From the NCBI GenBank assembly GCA_017628675.1, contig JAGBYS010000031.1, forward strand, positions 1-6,379: 6,379 bases of DNA, given 5' to 3'. Of this stretch, positions 6,165 to 6,379 are shown piece after piece; the stretch's first letter is position 1, and the number at the start of each line of letters is the position of its first letter. Position numbers and translations under genes: made by a program. This DNA is from Tidjanibacter sp. (GTDB lineage Bacteria; Bacteroidota; Bacteroidia; Bacteroidales; Rikenellaceae). The notes below the pieces were generated by a model. That model had not been told where the DNA came from. It was given only the letters and a program-made list of their open reading frames with translations, and did no database searches.

Positions 6165-6181
6165 ACGATACTGCGTATCGT
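6165..6181. repeat. 7-bp inverted repeat
   Basis: ACGATAC-TGC-GTATCGT is a perfect 7-bp stem with a three-base loop, lying 15 bp from the 22-bp palindrome. The two hairpins could stack in the leader RNA. A role as a protein operator is possible but unsupported. Confidence 0.65.
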
Positions 6182-6188
6182 TGTATTT

Positions 6189-6224
6189 GCCAGGGGTCCC
6201 AGGGATTCCAAGGGTTCCAAGGTT
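6189..6224. repeat. Degenerate 9-bp tandem repeat, four units
   Basis: Plus-strand units are GCCAGGGGT, CCCAGGGAT, TCCAAGGGT and TCCAAGGTT. Neighbouring units differ at only one to three positions, forming a gradient from one end to the other. The unit sequence differs from the 9-bp array in the batC-batA spacer, but the period and copy number are the same. Confidence 0.8.
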
Positions 6225-6231
6225 ACTTAAT

Positions 6232-6244
6232 TTCCTTAAAGGAA
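6232..6244. repeat. 6-bp inverted repeat
   Basis: TTCCTT-A-AAGGAA is a perfect 6-bp inverted repeat about a single base, lying between the 9-bp and 7-bp arrays. It is too short to assign a function. Confidence 0.45.
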
Positions 6245-6260
6245 CTTTTCTCTGCCTTAG

Positions 6261-6295
6261 GTCGTTAGTCGTTAGACTTTAGACCTTCGACCCTC
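6261..6295. repeat. Degenerate 7-bp tandem repeat, five units
   Basis: Plus-strand units are GTCGTTA, GTCGTTA, GACTTTA, GACCTTC and GACCCTC. The first two are identical and divergence increases rightward. The design (identical opening pair, then drifting units) is the same as in the spacer array at 3383-3424, although the unit sequence differs. Confidence 0.8.
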
Positions 6296-6347
6296 TACCC
6301 AGCGAGTGGGTTTTGTGAGGGGATTTCAAGGCTTGGTTTTGATTTTG

Positions 6348-6370
6348 CTCCGGAGTTTACTCGGAGTAAA
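6348..6370. repeat. Adjacent palindromes at the window edge
   Basis: CTCCGGAG (6348-6355) is a perfect 8-bp palindrome, followed directly by TTTACTC-G-GAGTAAA (6356-6370), a 7-bp inverted repeat. CGGAGT occurs twice within the pair. This could be part of a longer structure or terminator cut off by the edge. Confidence 0.5.
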
Positions 6371-6379
6371 TGAGGAAGC

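Larger units (their letters stand above)
6113..6379. other. Gene-free, repeat-rich region upstream of the Bat cluster
   Basis: No credible gene is seen on either strand. The longest minus-strand frames from the right edge stop after about 17 and 27 codons and have no recognisable motifs; one could be the tail of a gene beyond the window. The stretch holds a 22-bp palindrome, three shorter inverted repeats, a 9-bp tandem array and a 7-bp tandem array. I found no good TTTG-N19-21-TAnnTTTG promoter for the DUF58 gene, so the cluster promoter may lie further upstream, possibly before moxR. Confidence 0.7.

Noticed and set aside
6150..6379. Promoter for the DUF58 gene
   Set aside because: I found no TAnnTTTG box with a TTTG 19-21 bp upstream on the minus strand; only poor partial matches occur.
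6370..6379. Start of a plus-strand gene (ATG AGG AAG) at the right edge
   Set aside because: Only three codons are in the window, so the claim cannot be tested.

Overview
The window looks like a chromosomal segment of a member of Bacteroidota, most likely Bacteroidales. A Rikenellaceae/Alistipes-like genome would fit the fairly G+C-rich coding sequence, but the genus is a guess. The evidence is a Bat ("Bacteroides aerotolerance") gene cluster, Bacteroidota-style promoter motifs (TTTG-20-TAnnTTTA before murA), start sites without obvious Shine-Dalgarno sequences, and predicted signal peptides cleaved before Gln.

All six recognisable genes are on the minus strand, so transcription runs from high to low coordinates. 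From the right: about 265 bp of gene-free, repeat-rich DNA (6113-6379); a DUF58 von Willebrand-like protein (5231-6112); a signal-peptide plus one-TM protein of the Bat cluster (4228-5226); batC, a TPR protein with a long Gln/Asn-rich segment (3468-4241); a 123-bp spacer built of short tandem repeats; batA (2364-3344) and batB (1312-2325), paralogous membrane-anchored VWA proteins; an 87-bp spacer with a good promoter candidate; and murA (1-1224), whose last codons lie beyond the left edge.

DUF58, the membrane protein, BatC, BatA and BatB probably form an envelope complex, normally served by a MoxR-type AAA+ ATPase encoded upstream. No moxR, batD or batE is visible. MurA makes the first committed step of peptidoglycan synthesis and is probably transcribed at least partly from its own promoter.

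I do not see a wholly new system. The unusual points are: batC lies before batA instead of after batB; both non-coding stretches contain degenerate 7-bp and 9-bp tandem arrays, and in the batC-batA spacer the 7-bp arrays run into both flanking genes; batA has no ATG at its homologous start; BatA has a Ser-to-Thr change in the MIDAS motif; and MurA has Asp in place of the fosfomycin-target Cys.
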